DNA from: an uncultured Microbacterium sp.
GTDB taxonomy: Bacteria > Actinomycetota > Actinomycetes > Actinomycetales > Microbacteriaceae
Direction: 5' to 3'
DNA: 64,000 nucleotides
Assembly (NCBI RefSeq): GCF_900078385.1
Contig: NZ_FLQR01000001.1
Coordinates: forward strand, 744,001-808,000
Positions 23,843 through 32,951 of the stretch are shown here, piece after piece. The notes under the pieces were generated by a model. That model saw nothing but the letters and a program-made list of their open reading frames with translations. It did no database searches and was not told the origin of the DNA. The number at the start of each line of letters is the position of its first letter. Position 1 is the stretch's first letter. The translations under genes and the position numbers were made by a program.

Positions 23843-26842
23843 ATGTCCGCCACGGAGCGCTCGTCGTCCCTCACGACGCTCGCGCGCGCCGGGTTCGGCG
23901 AGCTGGCCGCCGCTGACGCGCTGCTCGACGAGCTCGCCGCGGAGCTCGGGATCGCTCGCCTCGACGTCGTGACCGGCGCCGACGCGGCCGCCGACCCGGA
24001 CGCCGCCATCGCCGCGCTCGCGCGCATCGCGCGACGCGACCCCGCGCCGGTGCGCGCGGCGCTGCGGAGCGACCCGGTGACGGTCTGGGCTCTCCTCGGC
24101 GCCTCTCCCGGCTTCGGCGAGTTCTACGCGCGGCATCCCGCCGAACTCGCCCATCTCGAGGGCGCCGGGGCAGCACTGCCGACCGCCGATGTGCTGCGGT
24201 CGGAACTGCTGGCATCCGTCGACGCGGACGGCGAGGGCTTCGCCGCGACCGGAGACGAGACGGCCTGGGTCGCCCTGCGCGTCCGCTACCGGCGGCTCCT
24301 CGCCCGGATCGCCGCCTTCGACCTCCGTGCGCCGAGCGCGGTGGACGTGCTCGCCCCGGTCGCCGCCGCCCTCGCGGACGCCGCCGGCGCCGCGCTCGAA
24401 GCCGCGCTGTGCGTCGCGCGGACCCGCGTGACGACGGGTGGCGCAGGGGCAGGGCTCTTCCCGCGCGACCAGGTGTCCGCCGTCCGGCTCGCGATCATCG
24501 GGATGGGCAAGACCGGCGCACGAGAGCTCAACTATGTGAGCGACGTCGACGTCATCTTCGCGGGAGGCGCCGACGAGGGCGCCACGGCGGAGATCGGGGA
24601 GAGCCGCGTCATCGACATCGCGACCCGCCTCGCCGTGCAGACCATGCGCGGGATCACGAGCATCGAGATCGAACCGCCGCTGTGGGAGGTGGATGCCAAC
24701 CTCCGGCCGGAGGGGAAGCAGGGCGCGCTCGTCCGCACGATCGACTCGCACGTGTCGTACTACGAGCGGTGGGCCAAGAGCTGGGAGTTCCAAGCCCTGC
24801 TGAAGGCCCGCCCCATCGCGGGCGATCGCGAGCTCGGTGACGCGTACATCGCGGCGGTCCAGCCGAAGGTCTGGACGAGCGCCGCGCGGGAGAACTTCGT
24901 CGACAGCGTGCAGCGTATGCGCGAGCGGGTCACCGAGCACATCCCGGCCGCCGAGGTCGCCCATCAGCTCAAGCTCGGGCCCGGCGGCATCCGCGACATC
25001 GAGTTCACGGTGCAGCTGCTGCAGCTCGTGCACGGGCTCGCCGACGAGCGCATCCGGCAGCGCGGGACGCTCGATGCCCTGGAAGCCCTCGTGACCGAGG
25101 GATACATCGGCCGTTCGGACGCGGCCGCGTTCTCGCACGACTACCGGCAGCTGCGGGTGCTCGAGCACCGGCTGCAGCTGCGCGACCTCCGCCGCACGCA
25201 CCTCATGCCGTCGACACCGGACGGGTTGCGCGTCCTCGCGCGCGCCTCGCGGCTGGCCGACACCGGCGACGGGGTGTGGCAGCTCTGGGAGTCGGTGAAG
25301 CGGGAGGTCCGCGACATCCACGTGCGGCTCTTCTACCGGCCCCTGCTGTCCGCGGTCGCGGCGCTGCCGAGCGACGAGCAGGCCCTTTCGCCGGCACAGG
25401 CGCACGACCGCCTCGCGGCCATCGGGTTCCGCGACCCCGCCGGCGCGCTCCGCCACATCGGCGCGCTCACGAGTGGCCTGAGCCGGAAGGCGACGATCCA
25501 GCGGCATCTCATGCCGGTGATGATCCGGTGGTTCGCCGACGGCGTCGACCCCGACTACGGCCTCATCTCCTTCCGTCGGATCAGCGAGCGCCTGGGCGAC
25601 ACGCCCTGGTTCCTGCGGATGCTCCGCGACTCGTCCGGCGCGGCCGAGCGACTCACGCGGGTCCTGTCCGGGTCGCGCTACATCGGCGAGCTCATGGAGT
25701 GGATCCCCGAGTCGGTCGCGTGGCTCGACTCGCAGGAGAGTCTCCGCCCGCGCACGGGCGTCGCCCTGCAGGAGGAGGCCCGCGCCATCCAGGGCCGCCA
25801 CGCGCCCATCGACGAGGCGATGCGGGCGGTCCGGGCGCTGCGCCGCCGCGAACTGCTCCGGCTCGCGATCGGCGGCGTGCTCGGCATCCTGACGATCGAC
25901 GAGCTCGCCCACGGCCTCACCACGATCAGCGAGGTCACCATCCAGGCGACGCTGCGCGCCGTCCGGCGCGAGATCGTGCCCGCGGAGGACCGCGCGCTCG
26001 ACTTCTCCGTCATCGCGATGGGCCGCTTCGGGGGGAGCGAGCTCGGGTTCGGGTCCGACGCGGACGTCATGTACGTCTACGACGCGAACGGGCTCGACCC
26101 GCAGCGCGCGCACACGCTCGCCACCCAGATCGTGACCGGCCTGCGCACGTACTCCGAAGACCAGCGGGTGCCGTTCGAGCTCGATGCCGGGCTGCGCCCC
26201 GAAGGGCGCAACGGCCCCCTCGCGCGATCGATCGAGGCGTATGCCGAGTACTACCGACGCTGGTCGCTGTCGTGGGAGGCGCAGGCGCTGCTGCGCGCCC
26301 GCGGGGTGGCCGGGAGCGTCAAGCTCATCCGGCGGTTCATGCACCTCGCCGACGATGTCCGCTATCCGGCGGAGGTGGAGCTGCAGGGGCTCCGCGAGAT
26401 CAAGCGGATCAAGGCGCGCGTGGAGAACGAGCGTCTGCCGCAGGGCGCCGACCGATCACGGCACCTGAAGCTCGGGCCGGGCGGTCTCAGCGACGTCGAG
26501 TGGCTCGTGCAGCTTCTGCAGCTCGAGCACGGGCACCGCGTCCCCGCGCTGCAGACGACCTCGACCCTCGGCGCCCTGGCGGCCGCCGTGGACGCGGGCC
26601 TGGTGCCGGACACCGCGGCAGAGCTGCTCGAGGCCGCATGGCGGCTCGCGAGCCGGCTGCGATCGGCCAACACGCTGCTGTCCGGGCAGACGAGCGACGT
26701 GCTGCCGGTGGACCGCGGCAAGCTCGACGGCATCGGGCGTCTTCTGGAATACCCGCCGCGCTCGGCGACCCTCGTCGAGGAGGACTGGATGGGTGCGGCG
26801 CGACGTGCCCGTCGGGCATTCGAGAAGCTCTTCTACGGGTAG
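23843..26842 (+). CDS. glnE: Glutamine synthetase adenylyltransferase/adenylyl-removing enzyme
   Basis: GlnE adenylylates or deadenylylates a Tyr of glutamine synthetase to match activity to nitrogen supply. The 999-aa protein has two nucleotidyltransferase domains. The first carries GMGKTGARELNYVSDVDVIF (residues about 219-238) and the second AMGRFGGSELGFGSDADVMY (about 726-745). Each is followed by a KLGPGGxxDxE motif, at about residues 375 and 875. All catalytic Asp residues are intact. The ATG lies five bases after the glnA2 stop, so the two are one transcript. Its substrate is probably the GlnA at 45095 with Tyr402. Confidence 0.95.
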   Translation: MSATERSSSLTTLARAGFGELAAADALLDELAAELGIARLDVVTGADAAADPDAAIAALARIARRDPAPVRAALRSDPVTVWALLGASPGFGEFYARHPAELAHLEGAGAALPTADVLRSELLASVDADGEGFAATGDETAWVALRVRYRRLLARIAAFDLRAPSAVDVLAPVAAALADAAGAALEAALCVARTRVTTGGAGAGLFPRDQVSAVRLAIIGMGKTGARELNYVSDVDVIFAGGADEGATAEIGESRVIDIATRLAVQTMRGITSIEIEPPLWEVDANLRPEGKQGALVRTIDSHVSYYERWAKSWEFQALLKARPIAGDRELGDAYIAAVQPKVWTSAARENFVDSVQRMRERVTEHIPAAEVAHQLKLGPGGIRDIEFTVQLLQLVHGLADERIRQRGTLDALEALVTEGYIGRSDAAAFSHDYRQLRVLEHRLQLRDLRRTHLMPSTPDGLRVLARASRLADTGDGVWQLWESVKREVRDIHVRLFYRPLLSAVAALPSDEQALSPAQAHDRLAAIGFRDPAGALRHIGALTSGLSRKATIQRHLMPVMIRWFADGVDPDYGLISFRRISERLGDTPWFLRMLRDSSGAAERLTRVLSGSRYIGELMEWIPESVAWLDSQESLRPRTGVALQEEARAIQGRHAPIDEAMRAVRALRRRELLRLAIGGVLGILTIDELAHGLTTISEVTIQATLRAVRREIVPAEDRALDFSVIAMGRFGGSELGFGSDADVMYVYDANGLDPQRAHTLATQIVTGLRTYSEDQRVPFELDAGLRPEGRNGPLARSIEAYAEYYRRWSLSWEAQALLRARGVAGSVKLIRRFMHLADDVRYPAEVELQGLREIKRIKARVENERLPQGADRSRHLKLGPGGLSDVEWLVQLLQLEHGHRVPALQTTSTLGALAAAVDAGLVPDTAAELLEAAWRLASRLRSANTLLSGQTSDVLPVDRGKLDGIGRLLEYPPRSATLVEEDWMGAARRARRAFEKLFYG

Positions 26843-26872
26843 GCGGGACGGCGACGCCGTCCTCCCGCGCCG

Positions 26873-27319
26873 TCAGTCCTCGGCGCGCACGATCAGCACG
26901 GGGCAGTGCGCGTGCGCCGCGCACGCGGCGCTGACCGAGCCGAGCAGGAGCCCCGCGAAGCCGCCGTGGCCGCGGCTGCCGAGCACGAGCATCTCGGCAT
27001 CCCTGCTCTGCGCGATCAGCGTCGCGGCGGGCAGGCCGGGCAGCACCGTGCGGAGGAGTCCGCGGGGCGGCGCGTCGGCGAAGGCCTGCGCGACCGCATC
27101 GTCCAGAACGGCGGCGGCGTCCGCCTCCGGCGACCAGCCCGCGATGGGCGAATAGTCGACGTAGGGCGGCGCGGTCCAGGTGATCACCGCCTCGAGCGGC
27201 GCGTCCACGGCCGCAGCGATCCTCGCCGCATGGCGCAGGGCCGCGACCGAGGAGTCGGAGCCGTCGACGCCGACCACGATGTGCGCCGCGGCGGTTTCCG
27301 CCCCTTCGTCGTCCGTCAT
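26873..27319 (-). CDS. Universal stress protein, single UspA domain
   Basis: A 148-aa UspA-fold protein beginning IVVGVDGSDSSVAALRHA and ending with GSRGHGGFAGLLLGSVS, the complete nucleotide-binding G-x2-G-x9-G-S motif. It therefore probably binds ATP. It converges on glnE and is divergent from the P-type ATPase gene with 57 bp between the starts, which suggests joint regulation with the ATPase, for example in a redox or hypoxia response. It is a different subtype from the two-domain stress protein at 520. Confidence 0.92.
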   Translation of the reverse strand: MTDDEGAETAAAHIVVGVDGSDSSVAALRHAARIAAAVDAPLEAVITWTAPPYVDYSPIAGWSPEADAAAVLDDAVAQAFADAPPRGLLRTVLPGLPAATLIAQSRDAEMLVLGSRGHGGFAGLLLGSVSAACAAHAHCPVLIVRAED

Positions 27320-27376
27320 GCGCCCATCTCACCGCACGAGATCGCACGTGTCGAGCATCTGCGCCAAGCTGGGGTC

Positions 27377-29256
27377 GTGCGCGTCCTCCGTGGAATCCGT
27401 CGCTACCGCGTCATGGTGCTCGCGATCGTGGTGCTCGCGGTCGTCCTCCTGCTGCATGTGTCGGGCATGCCGGCCGTCGGGAGAGGGGTCGCCACGGTCT
27501 TCGTCGGACTGTTCGTCGTGTGGACGCTCGTCGGGATGGTCCGCGACGTCCTCCGCGGGCATGTCGGGCTCGACGTCCTCGCGGTCGTCGCGATGGTCGC
27601 GACCCTCGCGGTCGGGGAGTACATCGCCTCGCTCATCATCGTGCTCATGCTGTCCGGCGGCGAGGCCCTCGAAGACGTCGCGGGGCGGCGCGCCAAGCGG
27701 GAGCTCACGGCACTGCTGGACCGCACTCCGCGCGTCGCGCATGTGATCGTCCACCCCCGGTCGGCGGATGCGGACGAGATCCAGGATGCCGATGTCGACG
27801 ACGTCGTGGTCGGCGACGTCCTCCTCGTCCGTCCGTCGGAGATCGTGCCGGTGGACGGCACGCTGCTGAGCGAGACCGGCTCGTTCGACGAATCCTCGAT
27901 CACGGGGGAGAGCCTCCCGGTGACCCGGCGGGCCGGCGAGGAAGTGCTCTCCGGCGCCGCCAACGGCACGGTGGCGGTCCGGATCCGCGTGGTGCGCCGC
28001 AGCGCGGACAGCCAGTACCAGCAGATCGTGGCGCTCGTGCGCGGCGCCGCGGAGTCCCGCGCGCCCGTGGTGCGCCTCGCGGACCGCTTCGCCGTGCCGT
28101 TCACCGCCGTCTCGCTCGTCCTCGCCGGGACGGCGTGGGCCATCTCCGGCGAACCCGGCCGGTCGCCGAGGTCCTCGTCCTCGCCACCCCGTGTCCGCTC
28201 CTGATCGCCGCGCCGGTCGCCTTCCTCGCCGGCCTCTCGCGGGCGGCCAAGTCCGGGGTCATCATGAAGGGCGGCGCGGTGATCGAGCAGCTCGCCCTCG
28301 TGCGCTCGGCGTGCTTCGACAAGACCGGGACGCTGACCCAGGGCCGACCGGAGCTCGTCGAGGTGCGGGCCGCGCCCGGCGTCGAGGAGCACGACCTGCT
28401 GCGCCTGGCGGCATCCGCCGAGCAGTACTCGTCCCACGTGCTGGCCGACGGCATCCGCCGCGCGGCGCACGAGCGCAGCATCCCGCTGAGTTCCGCGACG
28501 CGCGCCAGCGAGGTCGCGACGAACGGCGTCACCGCCGTCATCGAGGGCCGCGAGGTCGTGGTCGGCAAGCCGGGCTACGTCGCCGGCCTGACACCCGACA
28601 TGGAGCCCGCGACGCTCGCGCCGGGGCAGGCGGCGGCCTATGTCGCGATCGACGGCCGGTTCGCCGGCGCGCTGATCCTCGCCGACGCCGCGCGGCCCGA
28701 GTCCGCCGAGGTCGTCGCCTGGCTTCGTCGGCACGGCGTCGCGCGCATCGCGATGCTCACCGGCGATGCGCGCGCGACCGCCGCCTCGATCGCCGCGACG
28801 GTGGGCATCGACGATGTGCACGCCGATCTCCTGCCGGCCGAGAAGGTGCACCTGGCCGCCGGGCTCCGCCCCCGCCCCACGATGATGGTCGGCGACGGCG
28901 TCAACGATGCCCCGGTCCTCGCCGCGGCCGACATCGGCGTCGCGATGGGAGCACGGGGGGCGACGGCCGCCGGCGATGCCGCGGATGTCGTCATCCTCGT
29001 CGACTCGCTCGCCAAGGTCGCGGAGGCCGTCGCGATCGGCCGGCACACGGTGCGGGTCGCCCTCACCGCGATCTGGATCGGCATCGGCCTCAGCCTCGGC
29101 CTCATGATCGTCGCGATGACCGGCGTCATCCCGGCCGTCGGCGGGGCGCTCATCCAGGAGCTCGTCGACCTCGCCACGATCCTCTACGCCCTCCGGGCGC
29201 TGCGCGGGCCGACGTCGGGGCTGATGCCGTCGCCGCGCGCATCTTCCGTGGCATGA
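27377..29256 (+). pseudogene. Heavy-metal P1B-type ATPase, interrupted by a frameshift
   Basis: Two overlapping frames together encode one heavy-metal pump without N-terminal metal-binding domains. The first frame (27377 to the stop at 28204) has the N-terminal helices and ITGESLPV of the actuator domain. The second holds the membrane motif ATPCPLLIAAPVAFLAG, DKTGTLTQG (phosphorylated Asp) and GDGVNDAPVL. The join is near 28155-28175, after AISGEP. A single missing base in the run of C and G (about 28155-28165) would explain the shift. A TPC motif suggests a P1B subgroup of uncertain metal. If the shift is real, neither half can pump. A sequencing error or programmed frameshift is possible. 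GTG 27377 is the most likely start. Confidence 0.75.
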
Positions 29257-29296
29257 CCGCCGGTGGCACACTGGCCGCGGAAGAGGAGGAACCCGG

Positions 29297-30244
29297 ATGA
29301 GCTCGCCCGCGATCAGCACCCGCGCGCTCCGCAAGGACTACGGCCGGCACACCGCCCTGCACGGGCTCGATCTCCTCGTCCCGCGCGGCTCGGTCTACGG
29401 TCTGATCGGGCCGAACGGCGCCGGCAAGACCACCACGCTGCGGATGCTTCTCGACATCATCCGCCCGACGTCCGGCGAGATCTCCGTGCTCGGCGAGGAT
29501 CCGCGGGCCGGTGGCGCCGCCCTGCGCCGCCGGATCGGCTACGTCCCGGGCGAGCTGCGATGGGGGACGCGCCTCCGCGGCGGGGCTCTGCTCCGACATC
29601 TCGCCGAGATCAGCGGGCCCGTGCGCCCCGGGGCGATCGAGCAGCTCGCCGAACGGCTCGGCCTCGACCTCGCGCGCCCCGTGCGTGCGCTGTCCAAGGG
29701 CAACCGGCAGAAGCTCGGACTCGTGCAGGCGCTCATGCACGAGCCCGCACTGCTCGTGCTCGACGAGCCGACGAGCGGGCTCGACCCGCTCGTCCAGCGG
29801 GAGTTCCTGGCCCTCATCCGGGAGGCACGCGATCGGGGTCAGACCGTCCTGCTCAGCTCGCATGTGCTCAGCGAGATCCAGCAGGCGGCCGACGACGTCG
29901 CGGTCCTCGCCGAGGGGCGGGTCGTCGCCGAGGGACCCGTCGCGACACTGCGACTCGCGAGCGTCCGCCGCATCCACGCGACGCTGGCCGGATCGACCGC
30001 GGATGCCGTCCGCGGCGCCCTTCAGAGCACCCCGGGCGTCGAGGCGCTGGAGGTCGCCGAGGCGCCGACGGGCGGCCTTGTGCGGGTGAGCGCCACGAGC
30101 CGCGGCGACATCGATCCCGTGCTCCGGGTCCTCACGGCATCCACCGTCCGTGAGCTGACCGTCGAGGAGCCCGACCTGGAGGAGTCCGTCCTCGGTCTGT
30201 ACGAAGCCGAGTCGCGGCCGCACCGTCGGCGGGCACGGCCGTGA
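29297..30244 (+). CDS. ABC transporter ATP-binding protein
   Basis: A 315-aa ATPase subunit with Walker A GPNGAGKTTT (about residues 40-49), signature LSKGNRQKLGL (in place of LSGGQ), Walker B LLVLDEPTSGLD and the switch His in LLSSHVLSEIQ. It resembles the drug- or lipid-exporting ABC-2 class with a C-terminal extension of about 90 aa. ATG 29297 has GAGGAGGA upstream. The stop overlaps the start of the permease gene (GTGA), so subunits are made together. The LSKGN form of the signature is typical of ABC-2 exporter ATPases. Confidence 0.93.
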   Translation: MSSPAISTRALRKDYGRHTALHGLDLLVPRGSVYGLIGPNGAGKTTTLRMLLDIIRPTSGEISVLGEDPRAGGAALRRRIGYVPGELRWGTRLRGGALLRHLAEISGPVRPGAIEQLAERLGLDLARPVRALSKGNRQKLGLVQALMHEPALLVLDEPTSGLDPLVQREFLALIREARDRGQTVLLSSHVLSEIQQAADDVAVLAEGRVVAEGPVATLRLASVRRIHATLAGSTADAVRGALQSTPGVEALEVAEAPTGGLVRVSATSRGDIDPVLRVLTASTVRELTVEEPDLEESVLGLYEAESRPHRRRARP

Positions 30245-31059
30245 GCGACCGTGGCGGCGCCCGTCCCGCGGCGCTCCCCATCCTGCGACGCGCGCTGACC
30301 GACGGCTGGCGGGGTCTGCTCGGCTGGACGGTGGGCCTGGCGGCCGTCGCCCTGCTGTACCTGCCCCTGTTCCCGTCGATGCAGTCGCCGGAGCTCACCG
30401 ACCTGCTGGACTCGCTGCCGCCGGCGCTCGTGGAGACGATCGGCTATCAGAACATCGGCACCGGGTCCGGGTACACCCAGGCGACGTTCTTCGGGCTCAT
30501 CGGCTACGTGCTGCTCACGATCGCGGCGATCACGTGGGGCGCCGCCCTCATCGGCGGCGCGGAGGAGTCCGGTCGTCTGGAGCTGACCCTCGCGCACGGC
30601 GTGGGACGGGCGTCCTATGCGCTCCAGAGCGCCGCGGCGCTCATCGTGAAGCTCGCATGGCTCGGGCTCGCGGCGTGGCTGATCATCTGGGCGCTGAACG
30701 GACCCGCCCAGCTCGATCTGGACGCCGGGAAGCTGTGGTGGACCGTCGCGGCCTGGGTCGGCGTCGGACTCGTCTCCGCGACGGCCGCGCTGGCGGCGGG
30801 CGGACTCACCGGGCGGCGCGCCTGGAGCGTCGGCGCGGGCGCGGGGGTCGCGGTCGCCGGCTACACGCTGCAGGCCGTCGCGAACAACAGCGCGGACCTG
30901 GACGGACTGCGCCGGTTCTCCCCGTTCGACTGGGCGTTCGGGAACGCCCCGCTCACGAACGGGCTCGACGGCGGCGGTCTCGCGCTTCTCCTCGGAGTGT
31001 CCGCACTGCTCATCGCGGTCGCGACGCTCGGCCTGGCGCGCCGGGACGTGCTCGGCTAG
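30241..31059 (+). CDS. ABC-2-type permease subunit
   Basis: The 272-aa protein has six hydrophobic segments, beginning with GLLGWTVGLAAVALLYLPLF (about residues 27-46). There is a long extracytoplasmic loop between helices 1 and 2, as in ABC-2 exporters such as the efflux permease of antibiotic-resistance systems. The GTG start overlaps the ATPase stop by four bases. It is the membrane partner of the product at 29297; substrate unknown. The gene converges on the large operon at 31089 with 29 bp between the stops. Confidence 0.85.
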   Translation: MSDRGGARPAALPILRRALTDGWRGLLGWTVGLAAVALLYLPLFPSMQSPELTDLLDSLPPALVETIGYQNIGTGSGYTQATFFGLIGYVLLTIAAITWGAALIGGAEESGRLELTLAHGVGRASYALQSAAALIVKLAWLGLAAWLIIWALNGPAQLDLDAGKLWWTVAAWVGVGLVSATAALAAGGLTGRRAWSVGAGAGVAVAGYTLQAVANNSADLDGLRRFSPFDWAFGNAPLTNGLDGGGLALLLGVSALLIAVATLGLARRDVLG

Positions 31060-31088
31060 GTGCGGGGGAGCCGCGGGCCCGACGGGGC

Positions 31089-32951
31089 TCAGGGACGCGG
31101 GCCGCGGCCCATGTCGACGACGGAGAGCGCGGCATCCCACGCGAGGCGGCTCGAGGCCTCGCCGGACCCGGTGCCCACCCGGTACCCGGTCCACCGGACG
31201 TACCGGCCGTCGGCGCGCCGCGCGAGCATCGGCAGGGCGCGCAGCGCGATGCCCTCCCGCGGGATCTCCTCGCCCGGGAACGTGAGCGGCCGTGGCTGCA
31301 GCGTGACGCCGAGGGGTCGGATCTCCTCGCCGTCGCCGGGGCCACGCGTCCCGTCCGGGGCGATCACGCTGCGGAGCATCGCACCCTTGCGGAGCGAGAT
31401 CGCGCCGGGACGGAGCGAGACCGGCACGAGCGGGATCCAGTGCTCCGGGATCGGCGTCTGCAGTCGGTAGACGCGCTCCTCGGGCGTGAGACCCGTGGGC
31501 CACGGGTCGGGCGGCGGCATCGGCTCGGCCGAGCGCGCGCGCGGATCGCCGCTGCGACCCTGCACGGTCTGCTCGATCGCCCATGCCATGTTCGCCATCT
31601 CGTCGCGGAGGAACAGCACCTCCTCGAGTGCCGTCCCGGCCTGGATGTCGCTCGCGACCGGGGCGAGGACGATCCCCGGCAGCGGCCTTCCGGCGCGCGT
31701 GGAGACCCGGAACATCGTGAAGCCGGGGTCGGCGAGCTCGGCGACCTGCGCCGTCTCGCCGAAGTCGTCGGTGAGCGTGACGGAGACGATCTGGTTCACG
31801 GCCCCGAGCAGTCCGTCGACGGGCACCTCGAGCCAGTCGTCGCCCGAGGACATCGCGAACTCCGCGAGGCACAGCCGGGCGAGGTCGTACGCCTGCGCGT
31901 CGATGGCCCCGAGGTCGACGCGACCGTCCTCGAGCTGCCAGTAGCGGTCGGCGGGCATGGCGGGATACCGCAGCGGCGTCGCGAGCATCGTCACCGCCGA
32001 CTCCACCGCCGCGCCGGCCGGCGCACCCTCCGGCAGCGGCGGCTGCGCGCCGGGGATCCATTCCAGGTCGCTCCAGCGCACGGTCGCGGCGCCGAACTGC
32101 GTCGCGCGCGCGACGATCGCGTCGGCATCGTCGCCGAAGCGCACCGCGAAGCGGTACTCCAGACGCTCCAGATCCCACGCGCCGCCCGAGTCGGGGTCAC
32201 CCGTCACCCAGTCCAGCCAGGCCGCCAGCACCGTGCGGGCGACCGCCGGGTCGGAGGCCTCGGCCACCCACGCCGGTTCGCCCCCGCGCGCCTCCGCCGC
32301 GATCGCGCCGCCGTCCGGGACGGCGCCGCCGAGGGCGTGGAAGAGGCGCTTGGCCATCGGGTCCAGCGCATCGCGGCCGGCGACGATCGCCTCGCGCGCC
32401 GCGCGCTCGTCCGCGGTCTCGCCGACGACCGGCTCATCCGGTGACAGCGGATCGGGCGGGAGGGTCAGCGGGTGGAGGTCCACGAGGCGTCCCGCCAGCG
32501 CGTCCTCGCCGGCATCCTGGAGCATCTCGACGAGCTGCTGACCGCCCTCCGCGCGCTGCCGCAGACCCGCGCCGAAGTCCAGCGCAGGCACGTCCTGCAC
32601 GAGCTCCTCCAGGAGAGCGCCGGGCCGCCAGGGACGCCACGGGGCGCCCTCGACGGCGGCATCGCCGGCCAGCGGCGCCCACGCCGTCACCGGGATCGCC
32701 CGCGACTGCACCGCGACCGAGACGACGGTTCCGGCATCCTCGCCGATCAGCTCGCCGAACTGCCACTGCCGGCCCAGCATCCACGCCGCATCCGCGATGC
32801 GCGCCTCCGCACCGGGTGCCGGGTCGCCCGTGATGGAGTCGGGCTCCAGGCGCACCATCGACGGCGGGTCGATGAACTTCATGTGCTTCGAGATGAGCGC
32901 GAGCTCGGGCGAGATCTCCGATGTGACGAGGGAGAGCGGATCGATCGCCAT
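31089..32951 (-). CDS. Large uncharacterised protein (620 aa), last gene of the giant-protein operon
   Basis: I recognise a recurrent but functionally unassigned family, from memory. Near residues 35-75 it has a segment with RLEPDSITGDPAPGAEARI, then ADAAWMLGRQWQFGELIGED, whose conserved Trp, Arg and Gln residues suggest a structural role. The remainder is rich in Trp, Pro and Asp with no signal peptide, membrane segment or catalytic motif that I can see. The ATG overlaps the stop of the 1516-aa gene (TGATG), so it is translationally coupled. It is the final gene, ending 29 bp from the convergent ABC permease. I cannot assign a function. Confidence 0.75.
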   Translation of the reverse strand: MAIDPLSLVTSEISPELALISKHMKFIDPPSMVRLEPDSITGDPAPGAEARIADAAWMLGRQWQFGELIGEDAGTVVSVAVQSRAIPVTAWAPLAGDAAVEGAPWRPWRPGALLEELVQDVPALDFGAGLRQRAEGGQQLVEMLQDAGEDALAGRLVDLHPLTLPPDPLSPDEPVVGETADERAAREAIVAGRDALDPMAKRLFHALGGAVPDGGAIAAEARGGEPAWVAEASDPAVARTVLAAWLDWVTGDPDSGGAWDLERLEYRFAVRFGDDADAIVARATQFGAATVRWSDLEWIPGAQPPLPEGAPAGAAVESAVTMLATPLRYPAMPADRYWQLEDGRVDLGAIDAQAYDLARLCLAEFAMSSGDDWLEVPVDGLLGAVNQIVSVTLTDDFGETAQVAELADPGFTMFRVSTRAGRPLPGIVLAPVASDIQAGTALEEVLFLRDEMANMAWAIEQTVQGRSGDPRARSAEPMPPPDPWPTGLTPEERVYRLQTPIPEHWIPLVPVSLRPGAISLRKGAMLRSVIAPDGTRGPGDGEEIRPLGVTLQPRPLTFPGEEIPREGIALRALPMLARRADGRYVRWTGYRVGTGSGEASSRLAWDAALSVVDMGRGPRP

